Counted from the stretch's first letter, positions 8,633 to 17,594 are shown. The stretch is 64,000 nucleotides of DNA from Phycisphaerales bacterium (GCA_029260315.1 JAJDDM010000033.1:29591-93590); one strand, 5' to 3'. The notes: generated by a model not told the origin, from the sequence alone. A program made the numbers and translations.

Positions 8633-10228
8633 TCAGTGGCGGAATCGGCGGACGCCGGTCGTGTAGCAGGAGACGCCCCGGGACTCGCAGAGCTCGAAGG
8701 TCTCGGCATCGCGCTTCGACCCGCCCGGGTGGACGATCAGATCGACGCCCGCGTCGATCAACAGCTTCGGCCCGTCCGAGAACGGAAAGTACGCGTCGCT
8801 GAACGCGATCGCCCCGCGCGTCCGTTCGCCGGCCTTCTCGATCGCGATGCGGCACGCATTCACGCGATCCATCTGGCCCGCCCCGCCGCCGAACAGCCGC
8901 ACGCCGACGCCATCGACGCCACCGATCGCGATCGCGTTGGAGGTGAGGGCCCGTGCGCACAGCTCCAGCATCGCCGCGGCGCTGAGACGATCCTGATCCG
9001 CCGGCGGGCCCGCTTGGTGCGTCCACGCCGCGGGATCCGGAGCGAGCGCATCGCGCTGTTGCACGAGCATGCCGCCGCGTACAGTGCGATGCTCCCACGA
9101 GGGCGCGTCCTGGGCGTCGATCGCTCCTACCTCGAGCAGACGCACATTCTTCCAGCGCGCCCGCAGGCGCTTCAGGGCCGCGTTATCGAACGCCGGGGCG
9201 ATGACGACCTCGAAGAACGCGTCCTCGGCGCAGATCCGCTCGCTCGCCTTGTCATCGATCAGTGCGTTGACGGCGAGGATGCCGCCGAATGCCGCCAGCG
9301 GATCGCCGGCGATCGCCAGGCCGACCGCCTCGCGGGGCGAGGATGCCATCGCCGCGCCGCATGGATTCGTGTGTTTGATCACGCACACCCCGACGCGATC
9401 GGCGCTGACCGATCGCAGCGCGATCGCCAGACCCAACGCCGCGTCGGCGTCGAGGATGTTGTTGTAGCTCAGTTCCTTGCCGTGGAGCTGCTCAGCCTCG
9501 ACGACCGATGGTGATGCTCGTTTGGTGCGGTACAGCGCCGCCGCCTGATGCGGATTCTCGCCGTAGCGCAGCGACGCCACACGCTCGCCCTGGATCGCCA
9601 GGCTCCGCGGCGTTTCCTCATCGCCCGATTCCCCGCCGTCCACAGAGGCGAGATACGCGGCGATCGCGCCGTCGTACGCCGCGGTTCGGGCGAACGCCGC
9701 CGCCGCGAGGCTTCGCCGAAGCTCCGGCGTCGTCGCCCCGTCGTTCTCTCGCATCGCCTCGACGACGCGGGCGTACTGCGCGGGATCGGTCACGACGGTC
9801 ACCCAGTCGCAGTTCTTCGCCGCGGCTCGGATCATCCCCGGCCCGCCGATATCGATCTGCTCGACCGCCTCCTCGCGCGAGACGCCCTCGCGGGCCACCG
9901 TCGCCTCGAACGGATAGAGATTCACGCAGACCAGATCGATCGGCTCGATCTGGTTCTCGCGCATCGCTTCGCCGTCGACATCGCGCCTCGCGAGGATCCC
10001 GCCGTGGATCTTGGGGTGCAGGGTCTTGACCCGCCCCGCCATGATCTCGGGAAAGCCCGTGACCTCCGAGACATCGCGGACGGCGATGCCGGCCTCGCGG
10101 ATCGCCCGCGCCGTGCCGCCGGTCGAGATCAGCTCGACGCCCATCTCCACGAGCGCGCCGGCGAACGCGACCAGGCCCTCCTTGTCGCTGACGCTGAGCA
10201 GCGCTCGCCGGACGATCGCCTCTGCCAT
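8633..10228 (-). CDS. purH: bifunctional AICAR transformylase / IMP cyclohydrolase
   Basis: The 531-residue enzyme does the last two steps of IMP synthesis. The N-terminal IMP cyclohydrolase (MGS-like) domain shows LLSVSDKEGL, STGGTA and VKTLHPKIHGGIL. The C-terminal transformylase domain shows RYGENPHQ, ELSYNNILDADAAL, IKHTNPCG and FSDAYFPF. The length is that of the family. Its ATG shares one base with the stop codon of the upstream beta-propeller lipoprotein gene (TGATG), so the two are translationally coupled. Confidence 0.97.
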   Translation of the reverse strand: MAEAIVRRALLSVSDKEGLVAFAGALVEMGVELISTGGTARAIREAGIAVRDVSEVTGFPEIMAGRVKTLHPKIHGGILARRDVDGEAMRENQIEPIDLVCVNLYPFEATVAREGVSREEAVEQIDIGGPGMIRAAAKNCDWVTVVTDPAQYARVVEAMRENDGATTPELRRSLAAAAFARTAAYDGAIAAYLASVDGGESGDEETPRSLAIQGERVASLRYGENPHQAAALYRTKRASPSVVEAEQLHGKELSYNNILDADAALGLAIALRSVSADRVGVCVIKHTNPCGAAMASSPREAVGLAIAGDPLAAFGGILAVNALIDDKASERICAEDAFFEVVIAPAFDNAALKRLRARWKNVRLLEVGAIDAQDAPSWEHRTVRGGMLVQQRDALAPDPAAWTHQAGPPADQDRLSAAAMLELCARALTSNAIAIGGVDGVGVRLFGGGAGQMDRVNACRIAIEKAGERTRGAIAFSDAYFPFSDGPKLLIDAGVDLIVHPGGSKRDAETFELCESRGVSCYTTGVRRFRH

Positions 10229-11394
10229 CAGAACCGCGTGACGAACTTGGCGACGCCGCCGCCCTCGCCCCAGGCGTACAGGTTCCCGTCGACGAACCGA
10301 TCGAACGCGATCCCCGCGACCGTCGGCAGCGACACGCGCTGGTACACAACGCCGGAGGTCGGGCTCAGCGTGAACGCCTCGCGGGTCTCGCTATTGAACA
10401 CCACGAGCCGCCCGTCATGTACGCCGACGACCTCGCCCTGAACCTCGTCGTTCGTCCATTGCACCCGCCCGTTGCGCTGATCCAGCGAGACCAGCCCGCG
10501 ATCGGTCGTGCTCACCAGCAGGGCACCGCCGAACGCCACCGGCTGCACCCGCAGCGGCCGGGACGTCTGGAACCGCCAGATCGCCCGCGAGGGATTCCCC
10601 GGATCGAACGCCCAGACCGACTGATCGAGGCTCGCCACGAAGAAAAGCATGTCGCCGGCGACCGGCGCCGTGACCGCGCCGTCGTAGATCGCGCCCAGCC
10701 CGAACAGCGTGCCGCTGATCGCTTCCAGGCTCACGATCTGCCCGGAGTCGGCGACGCCGACGACGGCCCCGTGGACGTACGTCGGCCCGGCCTGGATCGG
10801 CCCGTCGAGGTCGTGCCCCCACAACCGCGCACCGGTGGTGAACGAATGGGCCATGACCTCGCCGCCCGCTGTCCCGTAGATCGCGATGTCGCCCACGATC
10901 ACCGGACCCGTGCTCACGACCTTCGCCAGGTTCTGGCGGGCCAGCAGGTTCCCGGTATCGGCCTGCAACGCATGCACATCCGACTCGCTGGAGACCAGCA
11001 CCGCCGCCGTCCCCCGCCAGTTGTACGGGTAGATCGACACATACTTGGTCAGGGCGCTCCCCAGGCGGTTGTCCCAGCGCAGCCTTCCCGTCGACGGCTC
11101 CAGATAGGACACCGTGCTCCCGGTCTCCTGCACGACGACGTTGTTCGCGTCGACGTACACCTCGCGGACCCGCCCGTTCTTGGTCATGGTCGGGAATCCC
11201 GACCACTCCCGCCGGAACCCGATCTCGCCGAAGGCCTCGTCGTCCGCCGACAACGCCTTCGCGTCGCCCTTGGACTGCCCGATCCCCACCGAGGCGCATC
11301 CGCCCGCCAGGAGAGCCCCCCCGAGAAGAGCCAAGGAGCCGACGCACGCGATCGCGAGCGAGCAGCTCAGTTGCCGAATCAGTTTTCGCGCCAT
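10228..11394 (-). CDS. PQQ-type beta-propeller lipoprotein, BamB-like
   Basis: The 388-residue protein has a lipoprotein signal (hydrophobic CSLAIACVGSLALLGGALLAGG, then cysteine at about residue 33). It continues with a WD/PQQ-like beta-propeller in which W/L-E-x-x-T-G-R-L-W blades recur (LEPSTGRLRWDNRL, TTGARLWGHDLDG, NGRVQWTN). Such lipoproteins include BamB, which scaffolds the outer-membrane beta-barrel machine; no BamA-D gene is present here, so BamB is only a resemblance. ATG 11394 is preferred over an upstream open frame to 11625 because the signal peptide begins there. The 260-nt region to the divergent ribE carries the promoters. Confidence 0.8.
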   Translation of the reverse strand: MARKLIRQLSCSLAIACVGSLALLGGALLAGGCASVGIGQSKGDAKALSADDEAFGEIGFRREWSGFPTMTKNGRVREVYVDANNVVVQETGSTVSYLEPSTGRLRWDNRLGSALTKYVSIYPYNWRGTAAVLVSSESDVHALQADTGNLLARQNLAKVVSTGPVIVGDIAIYGTAGGEVMAHSFTTGARLWGHDLDGPIQAGPTYVHGAVVGVADSGQIVSLEAISGTLFGLGAIYDGAVTAPVAGDMLFFVASLDQSVWAFDPGNPSRAIWRFQTSRPLRVQPVAFGGALLVSTTDRGLVSLDQRNGRVQWTNDEVQGEVVGVHDGRLVVFNSETREAFTLSPTSGVVYQRVSLPTVAGIAFDRFVDGNLYAWGEGGGVAKFVTRF

Positions 11395-11654
11395 GTTCTG
11401 CGTATCTCCGCGGCGAGCAGCTCGCCTCCAAGGGGTCTCCGATCCGTGCAACCGGGCCATTCGGATCCGCCATCGCCCCGCCCGGGCCCTGAACACCCCT
11501 CCCAAAGGGCCCGATCGCCCGACGATCCGCCCAGCCGAGGGGAGTCGGAGTATCGAGCCGGCCCGGCGCGGGGTCAAGCAGCCGCGTCGAGTTCCCCCAT
11601 GCGAACTTTTCCCGCCCGCTCGCACCCGCCCCGCTCTCGCCCAACGATCTGACC

Positions 11655-12266
11655 ATGTTCACCGGGCTCGTCCAGGCCGTCGGCAGGGTCGCCGATCTCT
11701 CCCCCACCGCCGCCGGCGTCCGCCTGCGGATCGACCCCGCCGACTGGGCCCATCGCCCCCAACCCGGCGAATCCATCGCCGTCAGCGGCTGCTGCCTGAC
11801 CCTCGCAGAGCCCGTGGGCGAAGCTCGCCTCCTCGTCTTCGACGCGATCCCCGAGACCCTCCGCCTCACCACCCTCGCCGACCTCCAGCGGGGCTCGCGG
11901 GTCAACCTCGAACCCTGCTGCACCCCCACCACCCTCCTCGGCGGGCACATCGTCCAGGGCCACATCGACGGCGTCGGCGAGGTCGCCAGCGTCGTGACCG
12001 AGGGTGAGTATCGCGTCCGGATCCGCCCACCGCGTGGGTTGATGGAGTTCGTGACGCCGAAGGGGTCGGTGTGCGTGGATGGGGTGTCACTGACGATCGC
12101 GGGGCTGGGAGACGACTGGTTCGAGGTGGCGCTGATCCCGACGACGCTGCGGGAAACGACGTTGGGCGAACTCGCGGCGGGGTCGCGTGTCAATCTGGAA
12201 ATGGACGTATTGGCGAAGACGCTGGTGCATTGGGCAAGGGTCTGGGGTCTGGGAGCGAGGGGCTAG
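11655..12266 (+). CDS. ribE: riboflavin synthase alpha subunit
   Basis: The 203-residue protein makes riboflavin from two lumazine molecules. It shows the two tandem lumazine-binding barrels: N-terminal MFTGLVQAVG and SGCCLTL, and C-terminal GHIDGVGEV, KGSVCVDGVSLT and LIPTTLRETTLG. The length and start match the family exactly. No FMN riboswitch structure was recognised in the 260 nt upstream. Other rib genes are not nearby. Two copies of a TCTGGG-type heptamer lie at its 3' end (12241-12252). Confidence 0.95.
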   Translation: MFTGLVQAVGRVADLSPTAAGVRLRIDPADWAHRPQPGESIAVSGCCLTLAEPVGEARLLVFDAIPETLRLTTLADLQRGSRVNLEPCCTPTTLLGGHIVQGHIDGVGEVASVVTEGEYRVRIRPPRGLMEFVTPKGSVCVDGVSLTIAGLGDDWFEVALIPTTLRETTLGELAAGSRVNLEMDVLAKTLVHWARVWGLGARG

Positions 12267-12316
12267 GGTCGCGCGGCGGGAACCGGTATGCTGAAGAGAG
12301 GTCACAAAGCTCCGCA

Positions 12317-12409
12317 ATGAAGCACCAGCGCGCAACATGGAGGATTCTCGTTCACTTTGTGCTTTGCGGCCTGTGCGGAATGTTGGTGAGTGTGACCTGC
12401 CCCCATTGA
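12317..12409 (+). pseudogene. 30-residue membrane peptide, perhaps a gene cut by the IS element
   Basis: A short frame encodes a 30-residue peptide with one hydrophobic segment (ILVHFVLCGLCGMLV). It ends only 9 nt before the putative left boundary of the IS110 element, and the motif TGACCTGCCCC is repeated at its end. It may be a real small protein or the 5' remnant of a gene interrupted by the insertion. Evidence for translation is weak; no clear ribosome binding site is seen. Confidence 0.3.
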
Positions 12410-12417
12410 ATGACCTG

Positions 12418-13595
12418 CCCCATCTATGCACGAGCCGAGAGGCCCAAGCCGCTCTCGAGCACGCCGTCGCGCCTGCGGGAAGCGATCCGATCGCCGGTTA
12501 CGCCATCTGCGCCTCCTCGTTCAGTTGGTTCATCTGATGGAACAGCCAACGCACCCAGCGGTTGGCGATCGCCGCGACGACCACGCTGCCGGGCTTGCCG
12601 CGTTCCAACAGCTGCTCGCGCAATGCGCGCCAACGCGGATCGTGCCGGCCCAAGCGGTGCGCCGCCTCGATCAGTGTCGCACGCAATGCGCCATTGCCGG
12701 CTTTGACCAGCCCGGCATCGGCCACACGCTCACCGCTGGACGCGTTCCGCGGGCTCAATCCGCAGAACCGGGCCATCTGCTTGCCCGAACCGAACCGATC
12801 GAACCTGCCGATCTCTGCCCGCAACACCCACGCCGTCACCGGCCCGATCCCGCGCAGGCCCATCAGTCGCCCGACGATTCGATCGTCGCGGGTGAGCTCA
12901 CGCAGGCGACGCTCGCACGCGTCAATCCGCGTGCAGAACCAAGCGATCTCCTCCAGCAACCTGTCGGCCACCCACCGGCCCTGCGCGCTCAACTGATTGG
13001 TCTCGCCCAGCCATCGCATCCAACCCGCGCTCCACGCTCGCGCAGGCCCTTTCACACGCTGCTCTCGCAGAACCGCGCGCACCCGCAACTTGCTCGACCG
13101 CCGGCTGTTGGCCAGGCTCTGGCGGTGCCGCGTGAGACAACGCACCTCGCGCACATGCCGAGGCGCCAGCCACATCCGTGGCAGGTATCCCACCCGCGTG
13201 AGGTCCGCCAGCAGCCGCGCGTCGGAGAAGTCGCTCTTGTCCGGCGAGCTCTTCATCCGCTTGGCGTAGCCCGGATGGCACAACTCCACGTTCCAACCGG
13301 CCTCCTCGGCCAGGGCCTCGGCGAACTCCGTGGCCCCGCAACAAGATTCGATCGCCACCCGCACCACCCGGCCGCACGCCCCGGCCGCCTCCAAGGTCGC
13401 GCCGACCTCGCTGGGACATCTCCGGTTGAGCAACACGCTCCCAGACCCATCCAGCACACACACCTGCACGGCAGATTGGTGATAGTCCAACCCCACGAAC
13501 ACTGGTACCCTCGTCATGTCTGCTGCTCCTTTCGGGATTCTCGGTCACCCACATGGGATACCAAGGGAGCAGCAGGCCTTCATCCCCATCTATGC
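12418..13595 (-). mobile_element. IS110-family insertion element
   Basis: A 12-bp direct repeat (CCCCATCTATGC) occurs at 12418-12429 and 13584-13595 around the transposase gene, a plausible pair of element/target junctions. IS110 elements lack long terminal inverted repeats and none is seen. About 70 nt of non-coding sequence flank each side of the transposase within these limits. In this family one non-coding end specifies a bridge RNA. The segment just beyond the right limit (13596-13680) is also gene-free, so the true boundary could lie further right. Confidence 0.6.
12498..13517 (-). CDS. IS110-family transposase (DEDD recombinase)
   Basis: The 339-residue protein has the RuvC-like N-terminal domain with FVGLDYHQSAVQV (first catalytic Asp), AIESCC, and KSDFSDARLLADL (Asp pair). 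The C-terminal Tnp_2 (transposase_20) domain shows LRGIGPVTAWVL and FCGLSPRNASSGERV with the catalytic-serine region. The length is typical and the frame is intact, so the element may be active. Start ATG 13517 follows a GGAGCAGC-type purine stretch (AAAGGAG at 13527-13533 on this strand). Confidence 0.93.
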   Translation of the reverse strand: MTRVPVFVGLDYHQSAVQVCVLDGSGSVLLNRRCPSEVGATLEAAGACGRVVRVAIESCCGATEFAEALAEEAGWNVELCHPGYAKRMKSSPDKSDFSDARLLADLTRVGYLPRMWLAPRHVREVRCLTRHRQSLANSRRSSKLRVRAVLREQRVKGPARAWSAGWMRWLGETNQLSAQGRWVADRLLEEIAWFCTRIDACERRLRELTRDDRIVGRLMGLRGIGPVTAWVLRAEIGRFDRFGSGKQMARFCGLSPRNASSGERVADAGLVKAGNGALRATLIEAAHRLGRHDPRWRALREQLLERGKPGSVVVAAIANRWVRWLFHQMNQLNEEAQMA

Positions 13596-13681
13596 GCTCC
13601 ATACCTACACCCCTCCACCTCTTCCATCGCCACGAAGTCGAGCCCATGCCGCCAACCGCTTCGCCCAAGTCACTCCCTATC

Positions 13682-13710
13682 AAAAAAACAACCGAGACCT
13701 CTCGGCCTCG
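13682..13710 (-). terminator. rho-independent terminator of the RRM gene
   Basis: On the minus strand a CCGAG-AGGT-CTCGG hairpin (13692-13705) is followed by TTGTTTTTTTG. It lies 35-60 nt downstream of the RRM protein stop codon. Confidence 0.75.
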
Positions 13711-13744
13711 GCTTTCGATCTGGCATGAACGGACTTACCGACTG

Positions 13745-14026
13745 CTACCAGCGACCGCCGCCGCCGCCGCCACCCGAGCGGGGCTCGCGGGCCTTGGCCT
13801 CGTTGACGGTGAGGTCGCGGCCGCCGACGTTCTTGCCGTTGAGCGCCGACATCGCCGCGTTGGCGTGGCCGGAGTCGGCGAACTCGACGAAGCCGAAGCC
13901 GCGGGGGCGTCCGGTCTCGCGGTCCATGACCAGGGCGCAGCTGGTGACCTGGCCGTGCTCGGCGAACATGTCGCGGAGTTCGGACTCGGATGTGTCGAAT
14001 GAGAGGTTGCCTACGTAGAGCTTCAT
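13745..14026 (-). CDS. glycine-rich RRM RNA-binding protein
   Basis: The 93-residue protein is a single RNA recognition motif: RNP2 is KLYVGNLSF at the start and RNP1 is RGFGFVEF at about residues 43-50. A short glycine-rich tail follows (RSGGGGGGGRW). Such bacterial RRM proteins bind single-stranded RNA and are often cold-regulated. A paralogue with the same layout lies 3.2 kb away (17274-17594). The start at 14026 is fixed by the RRM fold, with AAAGAAG upstream. The 379-nt gap upstream (14027-14405) holds a small GGGGT-GTCA-ACCCC hairpin at 14155-14170 and probably a long 5' UTR; no convincing gene is seen there. Confidence 0.9.
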   Translation of the reverse strand: MKLYVGNLSFDTSESELRDMFAEHGQVTSCALVMDRETGRPRGFGFVEFADSGHANAAMSALNGKNVGGRDLTVNEAKAREPRSGGGGGGGRW

Positions 14027-14405
14027 ATGACGCTTCTTTCCATGCTCGTCGATCAGATCCGCTGCGACCACTCGAGCATGGAGGGCGCGCCGGGACCTGC
14101 GAGACTCGCCCTCGATGGTCGATGGCCCCGCAGGAACACTGAACGATAGACCATGTGGGGTGTCAAACCCCGCAATGGATCCGTAATTTGGACAGAAAGT
14201 GCCGAGAGAGCCGCTCGGGGGCGCTGACCACAGATTCGTGCCGCGAACCCGTCGGCGGAACAGGGATTCTCAGCAGGTTCCATCCGATCCGGCCCTGGCC
14301 ATCGGCATGGCCGGCGGCACGCGCAGGACGCGTGCTTGCACGAGACCGGGGCGACCCGATCGACGAATACGGCCCAGGCCGGTCTTACGGCCATATCCTC
14401 GGCCC

Positions 14406-15410
14406 ATGACAAAGGTACACGCATACGCCGCGACGACCGCCGGGGGGCGGCTGGCTCCGTTTGAATATGAGCTGGGGGAGCTGGGACCGGGCGAGGTGGA
14501 TATCAAGGTCTCGCACTGCGGGATCTGCCACTCGGACCTGTCGATGCTGAACAACGAATGGGGGATGACGGCGTATCCGTTCGTGGGCGGGCACGAGGCG
14601 GCGGGGACGGTGGAGGCGGTCGGGGAGATGGTGCGGGGGGTGTCGGTGGGTGATCGGGTGGGGCTGGGGTGGCACGCCGGGGCTTGCATGCACTGCGGGC
14701 ACTGCATGGGCGGGAATCACAATCTCTGCGCCGAGCAGGTGGGGGTGATCGTCGGGCGGCACGGGGGGTTCGGCGATCGGGTGCGGTGCCAGGCGGAGTT
14801 TGCGGTGAAGATCCCCTCGGGCATCGAGCTGGCGGACGCCGGGCCGCTGTTCTGCGGGGGGATCACGGTGTTCGATCCGATCCGGCGGTTCGTGTCGCCG
14901 ACGGATCGGGTGGGGGTGATCGGGATCGGCGGGCTGGGGCACATGGCGCTGCAGTTCGCGCGGGCGTGGGGATGTCATGTGACGGCCTTCACGTCGACCG
15001 ACGCGAAGGCGGACGAGGCGAAGTCGATGGGCGCCCATGCGGTGATCAACTCACGGGATGACAACGCGCTGGAAGCCGCGGCGGGATCGTTCGATTGCAT
15101 CATCTCGACGGTGAACGTGCCGTTGAACTGGGAGGGATACCTCAACGCGCTTGCGCCGAAGGGGCGGCTGCACTTGTCGGGGGCCGTGCTGGAGCCGGTG
15201 CCGGTGAACGCGATGGGATTGATCATGGGGCAGAAGCAGGTTTCGGGATCGCCGGTGGGCTCGCCGCGGGCGATCGCGACGATGCTGGAGTTTGCGGCGC
15301 GGCATGGTGTGAAGCCGCGGACGGAGGTGTTTGCGATGGCGGAGGTGAACGAGGCGTTCAAGCATCTGGAGGCGGGGAAGGCTCGGTATCGGATCATTTT
15401 GGAGGCGTGA
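14406..15410 (+). CDS. zinc-dependent NAD(P) alcohol dehydrogenase, CAD/YahK type
   Basis: The 334-residue enzyme reduces aldehydes with NADPH or oxidises alcohols. Catalytic zinc ligands are seen in SHCGICHSDL and GGHEAAG; the structural zinc site is CMHCGHCMGGNHNLC. The Rossmann motif is GIGGLGHMALQFA. This is the cinnamyl-alcohol-dehydrogenase-like branch of the MDR superfamily, typified by E. coli YahK; the substrate cannot be told. ATG 14406 is chosen over an upstream open frame (to 14199), which lacks homologous content. Confidence 0.92.
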   Translation: MTKVHAYAATTAGGRLAPFEYELGELGPGEVDIKVSHCGICHSDLSMLNNEWGMTAYPFVGGHEAAGTVEAVGEMVRGVSVGDRVGLGWHAGACMHCGHCMGGNHNLCAEQVGVIVGRHGGFGDRVRCQAEFAVKIPSGIELADAGPLFCGGITVFDPIRRFVSPTDRVGVIGIGGLGHMALQFARAWGCHVTAFTSTDAKADEAKSMGAHAVINSRDDNALEAAAGSFDCIISTVNVPLNWEGYLNALAPKGRLHLSGAVLEPVPVNAMGLIMGQKQVSGSPVGSPRAIATMLEFAARHGVKPRTEVFAMAEVNEAFKHLEAGKARYRIILEA

Positions 15411-15454
15411 GCTGGGCTGGTGTCGAAGACGGGGACCGGGTCTTACCCTGTGGC

Positions 15455-15832
15455 ATGGGACTGTTCGACGGCACACCTCTCGAACGGCCGGTGACGTGCG
15501 AGCGGTGTGGCAAGCCGCTCGAGGCCGACGCCGGCGCAGACTCTTGCGCGTGTTCGCGAGACAACGAAGGGACGCTTCGGCGGCCTGAGGACATCCACCC
15601 GCGGGTGCGGCGCGAGAAGCGGCGCGGCAAGTGGTGCACGGTCGTCGGCGAGTTGGGCGAACCGGCGGACGGAGAGCTCAAGGCGCTGCTGAAGACGCTG
15701 CGCACCTCTCTGGGGACCGGCGGGGGAATCGACGGCGAAACCGCCAGCCTGGTGATCCAGGGCGATCATCGCGACGCGATCGTCGAACGGCTCAAGGCGA
15801 TGGGCTACCGGGCCAAAGCGAGTGGCGGCTAA
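15455..15832 (+). CDS. SUI1/eIF1-like translation factor with N-terminal zinc ribbon
   Basis: The 125-residue protein carries a SUI1 domain in its last ~75 residues (RREKRRGKWCTVVG, LGTGGGIDG, IQGDHRDAIVERLKAMGY), as in bacterial YciH. The N-terminus has CERCGKPL and SCACSR, a possible small zinc-binding element. YciH-like proteins influence start-codon selection in a non-essential way. The larger frame from 15095 lies inside the alcohol dehydrogenase gene and is rejected. Confidence 0.85.
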   Translation: MGLFDGTPLERPVTCERCGKPLEADAGADSCACSRDNEGTLRRPEDIHPRVRREKRRGKWCTVVGELGEPADGELKALLKTLRTSLGTGGGIDGETASLVIQGDHRDAIVERLKAMGYRAKASGG

Positions 15833-15949
15833 CAAGGCTCGAATCGGCGTTATCCAGAGAATTCCCCTGGCGCTCGCAGGAGGAGCCGGCGCGGATCGCG
15901 TAAACTCCCGTTCTCGCCCGATTTCCCGGGCCTCAGCCCGGAGGATTCC

Positions 15950-16930
15950 TTGGCCCACGCCGCGAGCCACGAGCGACTTCCTCTGCCGGACTGCATCGTG
16001 CCGGCGCGGATCAACTGGCACTATGTCATCACGCTGGCGACGGTCCATGCGATCGCGCTGTTGGCGGTGTTGCCCTGGCTGTTCAGTTGGACGGGGCTGA
16101 TCGTGATGGTGGTCGGCGTGTTCTTCTTCGGACAGAGCATCAACCTGTGCTACCACCGGGTTCTGACGCATAGGAGCGTCGTGCTGCCGAAGTGGCTGGA
16201 GCACGCGTATGTCGTGCTGGCGCTGTGCTGTTTGCAGGACACGCCGGCGAAGTGGATCGCGGTGCATCGGTATCACCACCAGCACTCGGACCATCAGGAG
16301 GATCCCCACTCGCCGCTGGTGACGTTTTTGTGGGCGCACGTCGGCTGGCTGTGCGTGAAGAACTCGAGCACGCACAGCCTGTCGACGCTGAGCAAGTATG
16401 CGCCGGACGTCTTGAAGGATCCGTTCTACATGCGGCTGGAGAAGTCGTACCGCTGGGTGTGGTTCTTCGTGCTGCACGCTCTGCTGTTCGCGGCGGTCGG
16501 GTTTGCGATCGGGGCGATCTCGGCTGCCCCTGGCCCCGCGGCGCTCGCGTCCGGCGTCCAGATGGCGGCGAGCCTGCTGGTCTGGGGGGTGTTCGCGCGG
16601 ATCGTGGCGGTCTGGCACATCACCTGGTCGGTGAACTCGGTGACGCACGCGTTCGGGTATCGGAACCACGAGACCGACGACCACAGCCGCAACAACTGGC
16701 TGGTGGCGCTGCTGGCGGTGGGTGAGGGGTGGCACAACAACCACCACGCGGATCAGGCGAGCGCGTCGAACCGCCATCGGTGGTGGGAGATCGACCTGAC
16801 GTATCTGAATATCAGGCTGTTGCAGATGTGTGGGCTGGCGACGAGGGTGACGCCGCCGCGGCATGTGCGAAGGGCGCGGCGAGAGGCGTCGGTCGTGGGT
16901 CAGGCGAAATCGAGCGAGCGGGCGGCGTAA
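15950..16930 (+). CDS. membrane fatty acid desaturase (acyl-CoA Delta9 type)
   Basis: The 326-residue integral membrane protein has the three histidine boxes of di-iron desaturases: CYHRVLTHRS (H-x4-H), HRYHHQHSD (HxxHH) and GWHNNHHA (HxxHH). About four membrane helices lie around residues 25-60 and 165-220. It would introduce a cis double bond into acyl chains and so adjust membrane fluidity. It begins with TTG at 15950, supported by a GGAGG ribosome binding site 5-10 nt upstream. Confidence 0.92.
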   Translation: MAHAASHERLPLPDCIVPARINWHYVITLATVHAIALLAVLPWLFSWTGLIVMVVGVFFFGQSINLCYHRVLTHRSVVLPKWLEHAYVVLALCCLQDTPAKWIAVHRYHHQHSDHQEDPHSPLVTFLWAHVGWLCVKNSSTHSLSTLSKYAPDVLKDPFYMRLEKSYRWVWFFVLHALLFAAVGFAIGAISAAPGPAALASGVQMAASLLVWGVFARIVAVWHITWSVNSVTHAFGYRNHETDDHSRNNWLVALLAVGEGWHNNHHADQASASNRHRWWEIDLTYLNIRLLQMCGLATRVTPPRHVRRARREASVVGQAKSSERAA

Positions 16931-16994
16931 GAGCCATTTGCGTCGTTTGTCACAAGTGCTTCGCGGCAGGATGCTTGCGCGCGCGTCGAGCGTC

Positions 16995-17026
16995 GTGCCA
17001 CCAACCGCTGCTTTGAGCGGTTGGTG
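16995..17026 (-). repeat. palindromic repeat with covarying stem
   Basis: On the minus strand: CACCAACCGCTC-AAAG-CAGCGGTTGG followed by TGGCAC. It is one of at least seven members in the window. The 16931-17273 gap holds this element, the one at 17047-17080 and a terminator, but no gene. Confidence 0.8.
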
Positions 17027-17046
17027 TTTCTTGGCGCTCTCCCAGA

Positions 17047-17080
17047 AGCACCAGCCGTGCAAAGCCACGGCTGGTGGCAC
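17047..17080 (+). repeat. palindromic repeat with covarying stem
   Basis: AGCACCAGCCGTG-CAAAGC-CACGGCTGG followed by TGGCAC. The stem differs from the neighbour at 16995-17026, yet both arms changed together. Confidence 0.8.
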
Positions 17081-17200
17081 GTCACTCGGTCATCCGCATC
17101 TGTTCGAGTTCTCCGCCAGTTGACGCAAAGCGCTCGTAAGCGGACGGACCTCGGGAGCTTGCGCAGTGGGAGCTTGCGCGGCGGGACCGTGCGCAGTGCG

Positions 17201-17230
17201 CAAGAAAAAACCGGGGCCAAGAGGCCCCGG
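17201..17230 (-). terminator. rho-independent terminator of the second RRM gene
   Basis: On the minus strand an 8-bp perfect hairpin (CCGGGGCC-TCTT-GGCCCCGG, 17211-17230) is followed by TTTTTTCTTG. It lies about 45 nt downstream of the RRM gene stop. Confidence 0.9.
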
Positions 17231-17273
17231 CTCGCGGGTTGATCAGATGACTGATCGGTTGGGAACGGTTGGT

Positions 17274-17594
17274 TTACCAGCCGCCTCGGCGACCGCCGCC
17301 GCCACCACCGCCGCCACCGAAGCCGCCACGACCGCCGCCGCCGCCGCGATTCTCGCGGGGCTTGGCCTCGTTGACGGTGAGGCTGCGACCGCCGACATCG
17401 GTGCCGTTGAGGGCCTCCATGGCGTTGCGGGCGTTGCCGTCATCGGCGAACTCGACGAAACCGAAGCCGCGGGGGCGTCCGGTTTCACGATCCATGACCA
17501 GCGTGGCGCTGGTGACCTCGCCGTGCTCGGAGAACATCTCGAGCAACTCGCTCTCGGTGCAACTGAACGGCAGGTTTCCTACATAAAGCTTCAC
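17274..17594 (-). CDS. glycine-rich RRM RNA-binding protein (paralogue)
   Basis: The 106-residue protein has RNP2 KLYVGNLPF, RNP1 RGFGFVEF, and a 26-residue Gly/Arg tail (RGGGGGRGGFGGG type). It is close in sequence to the protein at 13745-14026 but with a longer tail. Start is GTG at 17594 with AGAGGAAG upstream; the frame stays open to 18113, but there it runs antisense-like across the DUF4287 gene and is not homologous. It probably acts as an RNA chaperone or cold-shock-type protein. Confidence 0.9.
   Translation of the reverse strand: MKLYVGNLPFSCTESELLEMFSEHGEVTSATLVMDRETGRPRGFGFVEFADDGNARNAMEALNGTDVGGRSLTVNEAKPRENRGGGGGRGGFGGGGGGGGGRRGGW

Noticed and set aside
11395..11654. FMN riboswitch before ribE
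   Set aside because: The conserved RFN element could not be found.
14155..14409. 84-residue frame before the alcohol dehydrogenase
   Set aside because: Overlaps other frames, no ribosome binding site, and composition is not protein-like.
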